Shown: positions 16,570 through 25,987, counted from the stretch's first letter. The stretch: DNA of 64,000 nucleotides from Gammaproteobacteria bacterium (GCA_018067045.1 JAGPVL010000033.1:154877-218876), one strand, 5' to 3'. Numbers and translations: made by a program. Notes: generated by a model not told the origin, from the letters alone.

Positions 16570-17524
16570 GCGTACATGCTCCTCGTTCCGCTAACAGCTT
16601 GCTGATAATCGTGTTAAACAGCTCATCGAGCGGGTGCTTGTTTATATCGAATGATGCAGCGTTGCTGTTTGTTGTCTCGACTGTAAAAGGGAGCGCCAAG
16701 GCACAGACCGAGCTACGCTCGGCTAGCCAGTTGGCGGCTTTGTCGCCGTTATAATTGGTATAAATAATGGCGTATGGGCGCTGTGTTTCGGCAACATTAA
16801 TTAACTTGGCGAGGTGAGTAGGGGTGGGGGGTATGCCCGGCTTAGGTTCCAGTTCACCGACTTGTTCTAGCGCCAACCAATCCAGTAAATAACTCCAGCT
16901 GCGGTGGTGCACAATAACCGTAGCGCCCTTTAGCGTGCGTGCTTGCGATTGCCACGTTTCAATGTTGCTTTCCCAGCGTTGAGAAAAAGACGCCAGTCGA
17001 TTCTGATACAGCGTTGCGTTGTTCGGGTCAATCTCTGCCAGCCGTGCAGACAATGCTTGAGCAATGATCAACATACGTCTTGGATCGAGATGTACATGCG
17101 GATTGCCGGAGGCGTGTACGTCCCCATCTGCTCGATCAAGCACGATGGGCTTTTCCAGTAACGTAACCTGTTCTGCTGCTAAAAATAATCCGGGCGCGCG
17201 TTGGACGCGTGGGTTACTGCCTTTGCTGAGCAGTACAGGTAGCCAGCCAGCTTCTAAGCCAGCGCCGGTGCAAAACACTACATCGGCGCGCCGCACAGCG
17301 CTGATTAAGCTTGGTCGTGGCTGTACATGGTGGGGATCTTGCTGGGCAGAAGTGGCGACATAAACCTCCACATCGGGTCCAGCAATCTCATGCGCTAATG
17401 CTTGCCACTCAGGTTCGCAGGCGAAAATGTTGAGCGCGAACCCCGGCCCGCTGATAAACAGCAGGCCGAGGTAGAGCGTGACGGATTGAATGTGCTTAGC
17501 GCTGAATGCTGTTTTATTAAACAT
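16562..17524 (-). CDS. znuA: Zinc ABC transporter periplasmic binding protein
   Basis: A 320-residue cluster A-I metal-binding protein with a signal peptide (about residues 10-30, PGFALNIFACEPEW). Metal-ligand histidines can be placed at the usual three points: QDPHHVQPRPS (65-66), NPHVHLDPRRM (143-145) and VIVHHRSWSYL (206-207), with a late acidic ligand probably in TNYNGDKAAN. It lacks the long His/Asp-rich loop seen in many ZnuA proteins; a His-rich stretch is instead found in the adjacent porin. It lies 11 bp after the porin gene and overlaps the permease gene, so these three form one operon. Specificity for zinc is inferred from context. Confidence 0.88.
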   Translation of the reverse strand: MFNKTAFSAKHIQSVTLYLGLLFISGPGFALNIFACEPEWQALAHEIAGPDVEVYVATSAQQDPHHVQPRPSLISAVRRADVVFCTGAGLEAGWLPVLLSKGSNPRVQRAPGLFLAAEQVTLLEKPIVLDRADGDVHASGNPHVHLDPRRMLIIAQALSARLAEIDPNNATLYQNRLASFSQRWESNIETWQSQARTLKGATVIVHHRSWSYLLDWLALEQVGELEPKPGIPPTPTHLAKLINVAETQRPYAIIYTNYNGDKAANWLAERSSVCALALPFTVETTNSNAASFDINKHPLDELFNTIISKLLAERGACTHD

Positions 17525-17535
17525 CGGTTCGCTCC

Positions 17536-18864
17536 TTAAAACGTATGCGCGCCGTGCGCGCCTAAGCTGAGGTTGTACTGCAAGAAGACTTGATTGAAAT
17601 TGCCGTCTTGACTTGTGTCGATGTCATGGGTTCCAAAATTAATATCGTTGCGGCTAAATTGTAGGCGTAAACGGGAAAACTCCGTTGCGTACCAACTTAA
17701 GGCAATGCTGTGTTGCCGAGAGATACCCGTTTCTGTTTGCTCATTGCCTTCGCGTAATGTTCCGCCGATACCCGCCGCGGCTGTGCGTAAAGCGAGTTGC
17801 CAGCGCGGTGCAAAGCCGTAACTACCTTGTACATAGGCAGCATCTTGTTTGAAAGAAATAGGCAATCCAATTTCGGTTGAGTCGGTATGGAATGTTGCGC
17901 GTTCGTCGGCGTCGAAACGTAAGTATTCGCCTTGCAGACTGTATCCTCCTTTGCCGTAGTCACTCGGAGGAAATCGTTTAAATACTGCTTGAATGCCATA
18001 CAGGTTGGCGTGGCCCTGTGCCGCAAAGGCTTCGCCGCTGCTTTCTTCGTGAAAGCTTTGCGTGTCATTGTGATGGGCGACGGAAGCGCCGAATTGCAAC
18101 GCATGATCGGTGCCGAGGTCTGGGCCGAATCGGGCGAAGGCGACAGAGAGATGCGGCCCGCTTTTCGAGTCGAAGTTGAGTTCTTCGACGCTAAATTCGC
18201 CGTTGCCATTCGGATCGAATTCAGCCGAAATTTCTTCGGCAAGCTCCTCGTTGTCGAGCATGGCGCCAAACTTTTCTAGTTCTTCTCCTTGTAGTAATTC
18301 GGCACCGAGTTGGATGAAAAAGGGTGTTGGCGCTAGCCATGTTAGTTGCAGACCGTTTCCGGACAAGCCGTGATCACCCAGCAGGCTAAGATAGGCAAGA
18401 TTTTGATCGGCAAAGTCCCAGCTGTGAGTGTGCTTTTCATTGTGGTAGCCAAAGCCGCTGAGAAACTTCCCGCCTTTGAGTTGTAGGCCCGCGGGTAAGT
18501 TGCGTGATTGAAACCAGGCTTCTTCTAGTTCGATGCCGTCTCCAGAAAGTGCTGCAGTGAGGAAGGCGTCAAAGTACGGATCAACAGTGCCGGACATAAC
18601 GATCTCTGTTTCACGTACATTGAAGCCGGAGGTCAGGGCGTCGTGCGCGTGCTCGTCATGGTCGTGCACGTCGCTGTGTAGCACGCTGTTGTGTTGTTCA
18701 AGCAGCTCGGGACCCGTGCCCTTGACGTTGTCGTGGTAATAGAGGCCATCAAAAATAACCGAGATGGCGGGATTGAATTTATTGAGATCTTCAAGGGCAT
18801 AGCTGGGAATGGCGATGGCGGCGAGCGCCGTCGCATAGGAAAACGATACGATTTGCTTACGCAT
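17536..18864 (-). CDS. Outer-membrane porin-like protein, His-rich and with an EF-hand loop
   Basis: A 442-residue outer-membrane barrel protein. A signal peptide (about residues 1-23, ending PSYA) is followed by strand-rich sequence and an aromatic C-terminus (GAHGAHTF). Two features stand out. Residues 63-74 form a histidine/aspartate cluster (HSDVHDHDEHAH), and residues 217-228 (DPNGNGEFSVEE) fit a canonical EF-hand calcium loop, preceded by an acidic helix and placed in what should be an extracellular loop. Phe, Trp and Tyr girdles alternate throughout. The start at 18864 is chosen for signal-peptide fit and an upstream GGAG; the frame is open a further 70 codons. It sits directly upstream of znuA, so metal capture or passage across the outer membrane is the likely role (inference). 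Confidence 0.8.
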   Translation of the reverse strand: MRKQIVSFSYATALAAIAIPSYALEDLNKFNPAISVIFDGLYYHDNVKGTGPELLEQHNSVLHSDVHDHDEHAHDALTSGFNVRETEIVMSGTVDPYFDAFLTAALSGDGIELEEAWFQSRNLPAGLQLKGGKFLSGFGYHNEKHTHSWDFADQNLAYLSLLGDHGLSGNGLQLTWLAPTPFFIQLGAELLQGEELEKFGAMLDNEELAEEISAEFDPNGNGEFSVEELNFDSKSGPHLSVAFARFGPDLGTDHALQFGASVAHHNDTQSFHEESSGEAFAAQGHANLYGIQAVFKRFPPSDYGKGGYSLQGEYLRFDADERATFHTDSTEIGLPISFKQDAAYVQGSYGFAPRWQLALRTAAAGIGGTLREGNEQTETGISRQHSIALSWYATEFSRLRLQFSRNDINFGTHDIDTSQDGNFNQVFLQYNLSLGAHGAHTF

Positions 18865-18919
18865 AGGATAAAACTCCAGTCTGAAACGCAGAGAAAAAAA
18901 GAAAAGTTCTGTGCTGAGG

Positions 18920-19324
18920 TCAGGCTGAAGTGGGCGGTGCGCGTGCTTGGGTGAATTGTGCGGAGGTGTAGGAGGGGGTTTCGTTTCGTGTATAGACGAA
19001 AGGCTGCTGCCTAGGGCGACATTCGACAACAGCAGTGGCAGGAATGGCGGCAACGCCGTGGCCGTTGACGCCAAACTGGCAGTCTTGGCTGGCGCTAACG
19101 GTGTCGTTTAGAGGGCTGCTAGCGCTGACGGGAGACGTGCCTAGATCGGAGCCGTGAATATTCGAGCCGTCGATCTGAGTGACGGTGGAGGCATCGACGT
19201 AGTCCGTGCTCGCCGCGCTAATGTGTGCAGGCGCATGCCAAGCAAGGAATGTTTGCGCACACAGCCATACCAATGCCAGTAGCACGGGTAGTGTTTGTGG
19301 TGTGATGCGCAAACTGCGGCTCAT
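18920..19324 (-). CDS. DUF2946-like small exported protein
   Basis: A 134-residue protein with an N-terminal hydrophobic segment (LPVLLALVWLCAQTFLAWHAPAH, about residues 12-34) and a C-terminus ending QARAPPTSA. That layout, with a mid-protein Cys/His segment (CQFGVNGHGVAA, about 82-93), resembles DUF2946 proteins, which are often found beside metal-uptake genes. The usual CxxC and HxH pattern is weak here, so the family call is tentative. It lies 55 bp upstream of the porin gene and 55 bp downstream of yidD, all on the minus strand. Confidence 0.55.
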   Translation of the reverse strand: MSRSLRITPQTLPVLLALVWLCAQTFLAWHAPAHISAASTDYVDASTVTQIDGSNIHGSDLGTSPVSASSPLNDTVSASQDCQFGVNGHGVAAIPATAVVECRPRQQPFVYTRNETPSYTSAQFTQARAPPTSA

Positions 19325-19379
19325 GCGGTAGATCCTAAGGTATAGGTCTTCAATGTTTAGGTGTGCATGCCTAGTGAGC

Positions 19380-19718
19380 TTAAGGCTTCTGTTCGTTTAT
19401 GTTGTGCTTGGTCGAGCGCGTTACCTTCTCTTTTACATTTGGTGCGTTTGAGCTCGGACTATCGTGCGTCGCGTTTTTCGCGGAGCAGTTCTCGCTGCAG
19501 CTCTCGGTGCCGGGAACGGGGTCAAAACCGCCTTCACACCAGGGCTGGCAGCGGCCTAGACGTTTGATTGCTAGCCAACCTCCCTTTAAACCGCCATGAC
19601 GCTGTATTGCTTCGATCGCGTAGGCGGAGCAGGTCGGGTAAAACCGGCACTGATTGCCTAGCCAAGGGCTGAGTAAAAACTGATAAGCCCGAATCAGTGA
19701 GATCAAAATGGTTTTCAT
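19380..19718 (-). CDS. yidD: Membrane protein insertion efficiency factor YidD
   Basis: A 112-residue small protein with the YidD core: an amphipathic helix followed by [31 protein letters not shown] (about residues 11-41) and the [13 protein letters not shown] motif (about 54-66). YidD aids insertion of inner-membrane proteins by YidC. The product is longer than the usual 70-90 residues because of a polar C-terminal tail rich in Ser, Asn and Lys. YidD is normally found in the rpmH-rnpA-yidD-yidC cluster; here it stands alone at the head of the minus-strand zinc genes, so it has been relocated. The start at 19718 is preferred over an upstream in-frame Met by family alignment. Confidence 0.9.
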   Translation of the reverse strand: MKTILISLIRAYQFLLSPWLGNQCRFYPTCSAYAIEAIQRHGGLKGGWLAIKRLGRCQPWCEGGFDPVPGTESCSENCSAKNATHDSPSSNAPNVKEKVTRSTKHNINEQKP

Positions 19719-19884
19719 GGCGTGCACGCTAACATAAGCAGGGCAGCATAGAGCAGCGCGAGGGGCTTTGACAAATAAGTAGTCGATGACTGAAAAAATA
19801 TAAGTGAAGGGAGGGCTTAATTGCTTGTTTTGCGCTGAGGGCAAGTGTAAAACAAATGTAAAACCGGCTGAAAGGACTTCGCGA

Positions 19885-20703
19885 GTGACGGTGCAGGATG
19901 TGGCGGTGCTAAATACGCTGGGCACAGCGTATTTCAAGGGAGTCGGACGTCTAATCAGGGCCCTTGTTTTACTTTTCGCGTCGGGCTTGGCAACGGCAGA
20001 GACATTAACGCTGGTCGCTGAAAACGATTGGTACCCCTACGCCGCCGAGCGAAATGGTGAGGCGCGCGGCATTTCTGTGGATATTGTGCGGGCGGCCTAT
20101 GCGGCGGTGGGTGTGGATGTTCAATTCAAGCTAATGTCATATGCGCGTTGCATGGAGTTGCTTGATTTGGGCGAAGAGGTTGGTTGTTTCAACACCCCAG
20201 ATGACGATGCCATTCGGCTGGCGCAGTTGTTGCCGGAGCATGCGCTCGATATTAACCCTGCTTTTATCTATACCCGTGCTGATAACGTTGCGGATACGCT
20301 GTCATTGGCGGAGCTAGGCGGCAAGGTCGTTGGTATTGTTAATGGTTACCGTTACGGCAACGCGTTTATGCAGGACCCGCATATTTTGCGTGAGTACTCT
20401 GCCAGTGATTTACAAAACCTGAAAAAATTGTCGGCAGGTAGACTGGATTACATTGTGTTGTATGAGCGCGTCGCCCGTTATTTGATAGGCCAACATGGTG
20501 AAGAGTTGGGCATTAAAATTAAACCGGTGACGCCAATTGGTGAAATTGCGATTTTTGTCTCGTTTTCACAGCATCATCCTCGTAGCGCAGATGCGATAAA
20601 GCAATTTGATCAAGGTATGAAAAAGTTGCAGGAGAGTGGTCGTTACGCGGCGATTCTTCACGATTGGGATAGAAAGCTTGTCTTTGGTGTTGCCACCCAA
20701 TAG
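19885..20703 (+). CDS. Periplasmic substrate-binding protein (SBP_bac_3 fold)
   Basis: A type-II periplasmic binding protein of the family used by polar amino-acid importers. The hydrophobic segment [17 protein letters not shown] is the signal peptide, and the mature part begins [36 protein letters not shown], the usual lobe-1 pattern, with hinge-type segments [18 protein letters not shown] and [16 protein letters not shown] later. The GTG at 19885 has AAAGGA upstream and gives 272 residues; the frame is open back to 19804. No permease or ATPase is nearby, and orphan members of this family are common in marine gammaproteobacteria. The ligand is unknown. Confidence 0.75.
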   Translation: MTVQDVAVLNTLGTAYFKGVGRLIRALVLLFASGLATAETLTLVAENDWYPYAAERNGEARGISVDIVRAAYAAVGVDVQFKLMSYARCMELLDLGEEVGCFNTPDDDAIRLAQLLPEHALDINPAFIYTRADNVADTLSLAELGGKVVGIVNGYRYGNAFMQDPHILREYSASDLQNLKKLSAGRLDYIVLYERVARYLIGQHGEELGIKIKPVTPIGEIAIFVSFSQHHPRSADAIKQFDQGMKKLQESGRYAAILHDWDRKLVFGVATQ

Positions 20704-20811
20704 TGGTTAGGCCTTCTCTTGTCAGACCCAGTGTTTACCATTCAACGTTATCACTTCTTTGTACGCGCCCTACGGTTTGGCGTTCCCGGGAAACACTTTT
20801 TCACAGGCAAA

Positions 20812-20841
20812 AAAAGGGGGCGGATAAATCCGCCCCCTTTT
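20812..20841. terminator. Bidirectional terminator, binding protein / aceA
   Basis: A 13-bp stem AAAAGGGGGCGGA (20812-20824) with its complement (20829-20841), loop TAAA, and A/T tracts on both sides. It lies between two convergent genes. Confidence 0.93.
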
Positions 20842-20865
20842 CAACACTCTGTAAATCAATCGAGA

Positions 20866-22464
20866 TTAAACGTTCTCGAACTGACCCATAGTGTTGTCTT
20901 TGCCGCCCGCTTTCAGAGCTGCATCACCAGCGAAGTACTCTTTGTGGTCATCACCGATGTTAGAACCGGCCATGTCCTGGTGCTTCACAGTAGCGATACC
21001 CTGACGGATTTCCTGACGCTGAACACCTTTAACGTATGCCAACATACCTTCGGCACCGAAGTAGCCTTTAGCAAGGTTGTCAGTAGACAGTGCAGCAGTG
21101 TGGTACGTAGGCAGAGTGATCAGGTGGTGGAAGATACCTGCTTCACGTGCTGCATCGCGCTGGAAGCTCGCGGTCAGCTTGTCTGCTTCAATACCCAGAT
21201 CAGTTTCATCGTAATCAGCGCTCATCAACTTGGCGCGATCGTATGCAGAAACGTCTTTGCCAGCTGTCTGCCATGCATCAAATACCTGCTGACGGAAGTT
21301 CAGAGTCCAGTTGAATGATGGGCTGTTGTTGTAAACCAGCTTGGCATTCGGAACCACTTCGCGGATACGGTTAACCATTTCTGCGATCTGGCCAACGTGT
21401 GGCTTCTCAGTTTCGATCCACAACAGATCAGCGCCGTTTTGCAGGCTAGTGATACAGTCGAGAACAACACGGTCAATGCCGCTGCCTTCTTTGAAGCAGA
21501 ACAAGCCAGACTGCAAACGCTTAGGCTTAAGCAGCTTGCCGTTAGACTTAACCACAACGTCACCGTTGTTGATTTGGTCAGCGCTGTCGATGTATTCGCC
21601 GTCCAAGAATGCGTTGTACTGGTCGCCCAAATCGCCTGGCTCATTGGTTACAGCGATCTGCTTGGTTAGGCCTGCGCCCAACGAGTCAGTACGTGCAACG
21701 ATAACGCCGTCGTCAACACCCAGTTCCAAGAACGCGTAACGAACAGCGTTGATCTTAGCGAGGAAATCGGCGTGAGGAACAGTAACTTTACCGTCCTGGT
21801 GGCCACACTGCTTCTCGTCAGACACTTGGTTTTCGATCTGGATGCAGCACGCGCCTGCTTCGATCATCTGCTTGGCCATCAAGTAAGTGGCTTCTGCGTT
21901 ACCGAAACCAGCGTCGATGTCAGCAATGATTGGCACAACGTGTGTCTGGTGGTTTTCGATTTTGCTGATCAGGTCTTTTTCTGCAGCCTTGTCGCCTTTC
22001 GCACGAGCAGCGTCAAGGTCACGGAACAAGTGGTTCAGTTCCCATGCATCAGCCTGACGCAAGAAGGTGTAAAGCTCTTCGATCAAGCTAGCGACGGTTG
22101 TTTTCTCGTGCATGGACTGATCTGGCAGTGGGCCAAACTCAGAACGCAGCGCGGCAACCATCCAGCCTGACAGGTAGAGGTAGCGACGTTCGGTGCTGCC
22201 GAAGTGCTTCTTGATCGCAATCATCTTCTGCTGGCCGATAAAACCGTGCCAGCAACCCAGAGACTGGGTGTACTTAGCGGTGTCGGCGTCATAGGCGGCC
22301 ATGTCATCACGCATGATTTTGGCGTTGTACTTAGCGACGTCCAAACCGGTCTGAAAACGGTTCTGGAGGCGCATGCGCACTGCTGACTCAGGATTGATTG
22401 CATTCCAGCTGGCGTTAGCGCCAACGACGGATGCAAGAGCGTCGATGTCTTTGCTGTATGACAT
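20866..22464 (-). CDS. aceA: Isocitrate lyase (large form)
   Basis: Cleaves isocitrate to glyoxylate and succinate, the first glyoxylate-shunt reaction, needed for growth on acetate and fatty acids. The 532-residue protein belongs to the long bacterial subclass rather than the 430-residue E. coli form. The catalytic motif reads EKQCGHQDGK near residue 222, preceded by VVPIIADIDAGFGNAEATY, the Mg2+-binding strand. The transcript ends in a strong terminator. A 17-bp palindrome lies about 130 bp upstream. Functionally it fits the two acyl-CoA dehydrogenases at the far end of the window. No malate synthase is seen. Confidence 0.97.
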   Translation of the reverse strand: MSYSKDIDALASVVGANASWNAINPESAVRMRLQNRFQTGLDVAKYNAKIMRDDMAAYDADTAKYTQSLGCWHGFIGQQKMIAIKKHFGSTERRYLYLSGWMVAALRSEFGPLPDQSMHEKTTVASLIEELYTFLRQADAWELNHLFRDLDAARAKGDKAAEKDLISKIENHQTHVVPIIADIDAGFGNAEATYLMAKQMIEAGACCIQIENQVSDEKQCGHQDGKVTVPHADFLAKINAVRYAFLELGVDDGVIVARTDSLGAGLTKQIAVTNEPGDLGDQYNAFLDGEYIDSADQINNGDVVVKSNGKLLKPKRLQSGLFCFKEGSGIDRVVLDCITSLQNGADLLWIETEKPHVGQIAEMVNRIREVVPNAKLVYNNSPSFNWTLNFRQQVFDAWQTAGKDVSAYDRAKLMSADYDETDLGIEADKLTASFQRDAAREAGIFHHLITLPTYHTAALSTDNLAKGYFGAEGMLAYVKGVQRQEIRQGIATVKHQDMAGSNIGDDHKEYFAGDAALKAGGKDNTMGQFENV

Positions 22465-22789
22465 GGTCGTTCCTCGTTAATGGGGGAAAACTGCAGCTTC
22501 CGAGTGGAATGGCGGGCAAAGCACGCCGGCTGCCGTGGAGCGCATGATAGTGAGAGCTGGCCCATAAAAGAAATTAATATTTTGTATAGTGGGTATTCAC
22601 CATATGAATAGTGGTGTGTTTCTAGTCTTGTGGTCCGCATGGGAGGCTCGGTAAAGGATAGATGGGGCATGCTGGCGGGAGAGGGGCGGAAGCGTTTACC
22701 CTGCCGTGGCTATTGGATGGCATGGCGCCGCAGCGGGCGTAATACGTCTGTATTGGCTGGGTGGCTTTTACTTCACGCAAGAGTTTTTG
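22465..22789. other. Intergenic control region of aceA
   Basis: Between divergent aceA and the DedA-like gene. It contains the palindrome TATTCA-N5-TGAATA at 22594-22610 and an AT-rich stretch (22565-22590) with TATACA on the minus strand that could be the aceA -10 hexamer; no matching -35 was recognised. Frames in the rest of the gap have no ribosome binding site. Confidence 0.5.
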
Positions 22790-23221
22790 ATGGAATACCT
22801 TACCGAATTTGGCTACATCGGGCTGTTCGCAGCGGCTTTTTTGGCGGCGACGATTCTACCGTTAGGGTCGGAAGTGGTCTTGGTTGCGTTGCTGCTAAGT
22901 GGCCTTTCTCCAGCGGGGCTGGTGGCGGTGGCAACGGTTGGGAACGTGCTCGGATCGTTAACGAACTATTACTTGGGTTTTTGGGCCAGTTCCGCGCGAG
23001 TGAGGCGCTGGCTGGCGTTATCGGACAGGGCCTATGTGCAAGCGACGGAACGATTTAAGCGATATGGACTGGTATCTTTGTGTTTTGCTTGGCTGCCGGT
23101 GATAGGTGATCCGCTAACAGTGGTTGCGGGTGTTATGCGGATTCGCTTGCTCTGGTTTGTGCCGTTGGTAACTTTGGGAAAATGTTTACGCTACATCGCA
23201 TTGAGCTATGTCGTTTTATAG
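22790..23221 (+). CDS. YqaA/DedA-family inner-membrane protein
   Basis: A 143-residue membrane protein of the SNARE-associated/DedA (VTT) superfamily, closest in pattern to YqaA: LPLGSEVVLVALLLSGLSPAGLVAVATVGNVLGSLTNYYLGFW at about residues 24-66, then FKRYGLVSLCFAWLPVIGDPLTVVAGVMRI with the conserved Gly-Asp-Pro. Members are thought to act in lipid scrambling or envelope homeostasis, partly by proton-coupled transport. The ATG at 22790 is chosen because upstream in-frame Met codons would add 28 residues without homology; no strong ribosome binding site is seen. The gene appears monocistronic. Confidence 0.8.
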   Translation: MEYLTEFGYIGLFAAAFLAATILPLGSEVVLVALLLSGLSPAGLVAVATVGNVLGSLTNYYLGFWASSARVRRWLALSDRAYVQATERFKRYGLVSLCFAWLPVIGDPLTVVAGVMRIRLLWFVPLVTLGKCLRYIALSYVVL

Positions 23222-23301
23222 GGAGAGCGGAAAGGAATGGCCGATATCGTTCTTGCTGGTCTTTTCCTATGTACTGACTGTTGAGTTAACCGTGAACGTA
23301 A

Positions 23302-23949
23302 GTGGATAAATCTAACCGCATGAACTCTATTGACGTTTTTGTTGCACAGCTGCGCAAGCAGAAAAACACTGACAGGATACAAAACCCCTATCGGCGCAAA
23401 GTGTTGGCCGATAACTTAAGCGTTTATCTCTATGCCATGCAGCGACACTGGCTAAAGCAAACAAGCCCGCGCGTCTTAATGGTGGGCGAGGCGCCAGGTT
23501 ATAAAGGCTGCATGTTAACCGGCGTGCCGTTTTCCAGTGGTCGTATTTATGCAGATATCGACCATCCCTTTTTGCTGTCTCTGAAAGCCAAGCTAACCTT
23601 AAAGACGTCGGAAGCCGAAAATACGGCTTCGATAGTGTGGCGTTACTTGGCAGTGAATAATCACCTGCCTTTATTTTGGAATGCCTTTCCTTTTCATCCT
23701 CATGATGCGGGTAATACGCAGAGCAATCGCGCGCCTACGCGCGTGGAGGTGGGGCAGGGAGAAGGGTATTTGTGTCAATTAAACGAAATCTTTAAACCGT
23801 CGGTTGTGGTTGGAGTTGGCAGGAAAGGGGTCTTGGCCGCGCAGGGGGCGTTTCCGGATCGAAATGTTGTCGCTGTGCGTCATCCTTCTTATGGCGGCAA
23901 GGCAGACTTCGTTAAAGGCATGGATGAGGTATTTAAGTTGGCGCTGTGA
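23302..23949 (+). CDS. Uracil-DNA-glycosylase-fold protein
   Basis: A 215-residue protein of the UDG superfamily. Motif A-like GEAPGYKGCMLTGVPFSSG is at about residues 62-80, followed by NAFPFHPH near 127 and the C-terminal motif VRHPSYGG near 198. Such proteins excise damaged bases or, in some branches, have unknown targets. The GAPGxKG-type motif with a Cys resembles family 4/6-like members, but the four cysteines of the family 4 iron-sulphur cluster are absent. The start is either the GTG at 23302 or the ATG at 23320; neither has a strong ribosome binding site. It stands alone before a bidirectional terminator. Confidence 0.75.
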   Translation: MDKSNRMNSIDVFVAQLRKQKNTDRIQNPYRRKVLADNLSVYLYAMQRHWLKQTSPRVLMVGEAPGYKGCMLTGVPFSSGRIYADIDHPFLLSLKAKLTLKTSEAENTASIVWRYLAVNNHLPLFWNAFPFHPHDAGNTQSNRAPTRVEVGQGEGYLCQLNEIFKPSVVVGVGRKGVLAAQGAFPDRNVVAVRHPSYGGKADFVKGMDEVFKLAL

Positions 23950-23995
23950 TCGCAGTGAGTCGAGATAGGGTTTTGTCGTATTTTCAAAAGCAATT

Positions 23996-24033
23996 AGCCA
24001 ATAAAAATTCGCATGGGCGAACTTTTATTGGCT
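23996..24033. terminator. Bidirectional terminator, UDG-like / cysS
   Basis: AGCCAATAAAA...TTTTATTGGCT outer arms with an inner TTCGC/GCGAA stem, an ATGG loop and one internal A/C mismatch. It lies between convergent genes, with A- and T-rich flanks inside the stem. Confidence 0.75.
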
Positions 24034-24050
24034 GGTTACGAATGAAGAGG

Positions 24051-25448
24051 TTACCGCGTCCAGCGTGTCCCTTCACGGGTGTCTTCGAGTTGAATGCCGG
24101 CGTCTTTTAGCTGGTCACGGATTTCGTCGGCGCGGGCAAAGTTTTTGGCCTTTTTGGAGGCATTGCGCTCCGCGACGAGTGCATCAATGTCATCGTTGCT
24201 CAGGCCGTCGTCATTATGGCCTTTGTTTTGAAACCAGTCGGTCGGATCTTGATTGAGCAGGCCGAGTAATTCGCCACAGGCGAGCAGTTCTGCTTTTAGC
24301 GCCGGTTTATCGGCGGGTTCTGCTTTGTTCAGTTTGGCGGCGATGGCGTGCATGGCGCTAATGGCTTCCGCAGTATTAATGTCGTCCTTTAATGCGACTA
24401 TAACGGGGTGCTCGTCGGCGAGGCTAACGTCGGCGGCGGCTTCGATTTTTTCGCCGCGACCGAGTAGTGCGTAATAAAGGGTGTCGAGTGTGGCGTTGGC
24501 TTGGTTAAGCACGTCTTCGCTAAAGTTAAGCGGCGAACGATAGTGTGCCGACAGCAAAGCAAAGCGTAGCACTTCCCCTCGGTACTGCTTCAGAAGTTCG
24601 CGTACCAGGCGAAAGTTGCCGAGTGATTTCGACATTTTTTCGCCGTCGATATTTACATAGCCGTTGTGCACCCAATAGCGGACATAGTCGGTGCCGTGGG
24701 CGCAGCAGCCTTGGGCAATTTCATTTTCGTGGTGGGGAAAAATAAGATCTTGACCGCCGCCATGAATGTCGATGACTTTGCCGAGATGTTTTTCGATCAT
24801 CGCTGAGCATTCAATGTGCCAGCCGGGGCGGCCACGTCCCCAAGGAGAGTCCCAGCCAGGTTGGTCGTCGCTACTTGGTTTCCACAAAATAAAGTCACCG
24901 GGGTAACGCTTGTAGTCCGCGACTTCAACGCGGGCGCCAGCGAGCATGTCGTCGAGCGAGCGACCAGAAAGCTTGCCGTAATCTTGCATCGACTGAACCG
25001 CAAACAAAACGTTGCCGTCGCCACTGTCGGACGGGTAGGCATGGCCCTTTTCGATAAGTTTTTCGATCATGCCAATCATCTCGGCGATATGATCGGTGGC
25101 GTAGGGGACGATAGTTGGTGGCAGAGTGTTGAGCGCCGTCATGTCTTCACTAAAGGCCTCGGCGAACCGCGTGGTTAATGCGCCGATGTCTTCGCCATTA
25201 TCGCGAGCGGTATTAATAATTTTGTCGTCGATGTCGGTGATATTGCGCGCGTAAACCACCTCTGGATAGAGGCGCTTAAGTAAACGAAAAAGGACATCAA
25301 ACGCCACGACAGGGCGGGCATTGCCGATATGAACGTAATTGTACACAGTGGGGCCACACACATACAGGGTGATACGTTCAGGGTTTAGCGGAACGAACGT
25401 TTCTTTCTGTCCGGTAAGGGTGTTGTGTAGCTTTAAGGAGGATGTCAT
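24051..25448 (-). CDS. cysS: Cysteinyl-tRNA synthetase
   Basis: Class I synthetase that charges tRNA-Cys. The 465-residue protein has the zinc-ligand Cys and HIGH-type motif in [17 protein letters not shown] at about residues 29-45, further Zn ligands in WHIECSAM and PHHENEIAQ, and the KMSKS loop in [11 protein letters not shown] near 268. The length is normal. It lies 23 bp downstream of hisI and probably shares its transcript. The C-terminal anticodon-binding helices end in [10 protein letters not shown], as expected. Confidence 0.98.
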   Translation of the reverse strand: MTSSLKLHNTLTGQKETFVPLNPERITLYVCGPTVYNYVHIGNARPVVAFDVLFRLLKRLYPEVVYARNITDIDDKIINTARDNGEDIGALTTRFAEAFSEDMTALNTLPPTIVPYATDHIAEMIGMIEKLIEKGHAYPSDSGDGNVLFAVQSMQDYGKLSGRSLDDMLAGARVEVADYKRYPGDFILWKPSSDDQPGWDSPWGRGRPGWHIECSAMIEKHLGKVIDIHGGGQDLIFPHHENEIAQGCCAHGTDYVRYWVHNGYVNIDGEKMSKSLGNFRLVRELLKQYRGEVLRFALLSAHYRSPLNFSEDVLNQANATLDTLYYALLGRGEKIEAAADVSLADEHPVIVALKDDINTAEAISAMHAIAAKLNKAEPADKPALKAELLACGELLGLLNQDPTDWFQNKGHNDDGLSNDDIDALVAERNASKKAKNFARADEIRDQLKDAGIQLEDTREGTRWTR

Positions 25449-25471
25449 ATCGGGCTTCTTTGATCCGAGTG

Positions 25472-25906
25472 TTACGGAAGTTTTTGATAAAGAGTGTCTG
25501 GATTAACAATAGTATCTTTGTCGAGCACTAGTGAGTCGCCGTCGGCTTTCCAAAAGAAGCAATCGCGGCGGCCGGTATGGCAGGCGGCGCCTTTTTGGTT
25601 AACTTTCAGAAGTAGCGTGTCACCGTCGCAGTCAATGCGTAGCTCCACCAAGGCTTGTACTTGCCCTGAGCTTTCACCTTTTCGCCATAGCGCGCCGCGA
25701 GAGCGAGAGTAGTAGCAGACTTGGCCGGTCTCTAGGGTTTCTTCTAATGCGGGACGATTCATCCACGCCATCATCAACACTTCATTGCTGTCGTGTTGTT
25801 GGGCGATAACGGGAATCAATCCTTGCTCATTAAAGCGCACGTTGTCGAGCGCATCAGGCAGTGCCACACGGAATCCGCTTTCTTTGCTCTCATTTTCTTT
25901 GAACAT
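25472..25906 (-). CDS. hisI: Phosphoribosyl-AMP cyclohydrolase
   Basis: Zinc/magnesium enzyme that opens the adenine ring of PR-AMP, the third step of histidine synthesis. The 144-residue product carries [37 protein letters not shown] and the metal region [29 protein letters not shown]. It is the monofunctional form; no HisE domain is fused. The ATG at 25906 has GGAG seven bases upstream, which decides between it and a Met 11 codons earlier. Unlike most his genes it sits outside a his operon, between thrS and cysS. Confidence 0.95.
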   Translation of the reverse strand: MFKENESKESGFRVALPDALDNVRFNEQGLIPVIAQQHDSNEVLMMAWMNRPALEETLETGQVCYYSRSRGALWRKGESSGQVQALVELRIDCDGDTLLLKVNQKGAACHTGRRDCFFWKADGDSLVLDKDTIVNPDTLYQKLP

Positions 25907-25987
25907 GTTGCGCTCCGTGAGTCTTGCCGTTTGTGACAATCGTTGGGCTTGTGGCTATGAGTGGCGACGCTTGGTCGTGCCTAATCT

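Noticed and set aside
17697..18269. 190-codon second frame on the same strand inside the porin gene
   Set aside because: An alternative frame of a protein with clear signal peptide and barrel features; composition is biased and there is no start signal.
14055..19718. Zur box in the zinc neighbourhood
   Set aside because: No sequence close to the gammaproteobacterial Zur palindrome was found by eye upstream of folE2, yidD, the DUF2946-like gene or the porin.
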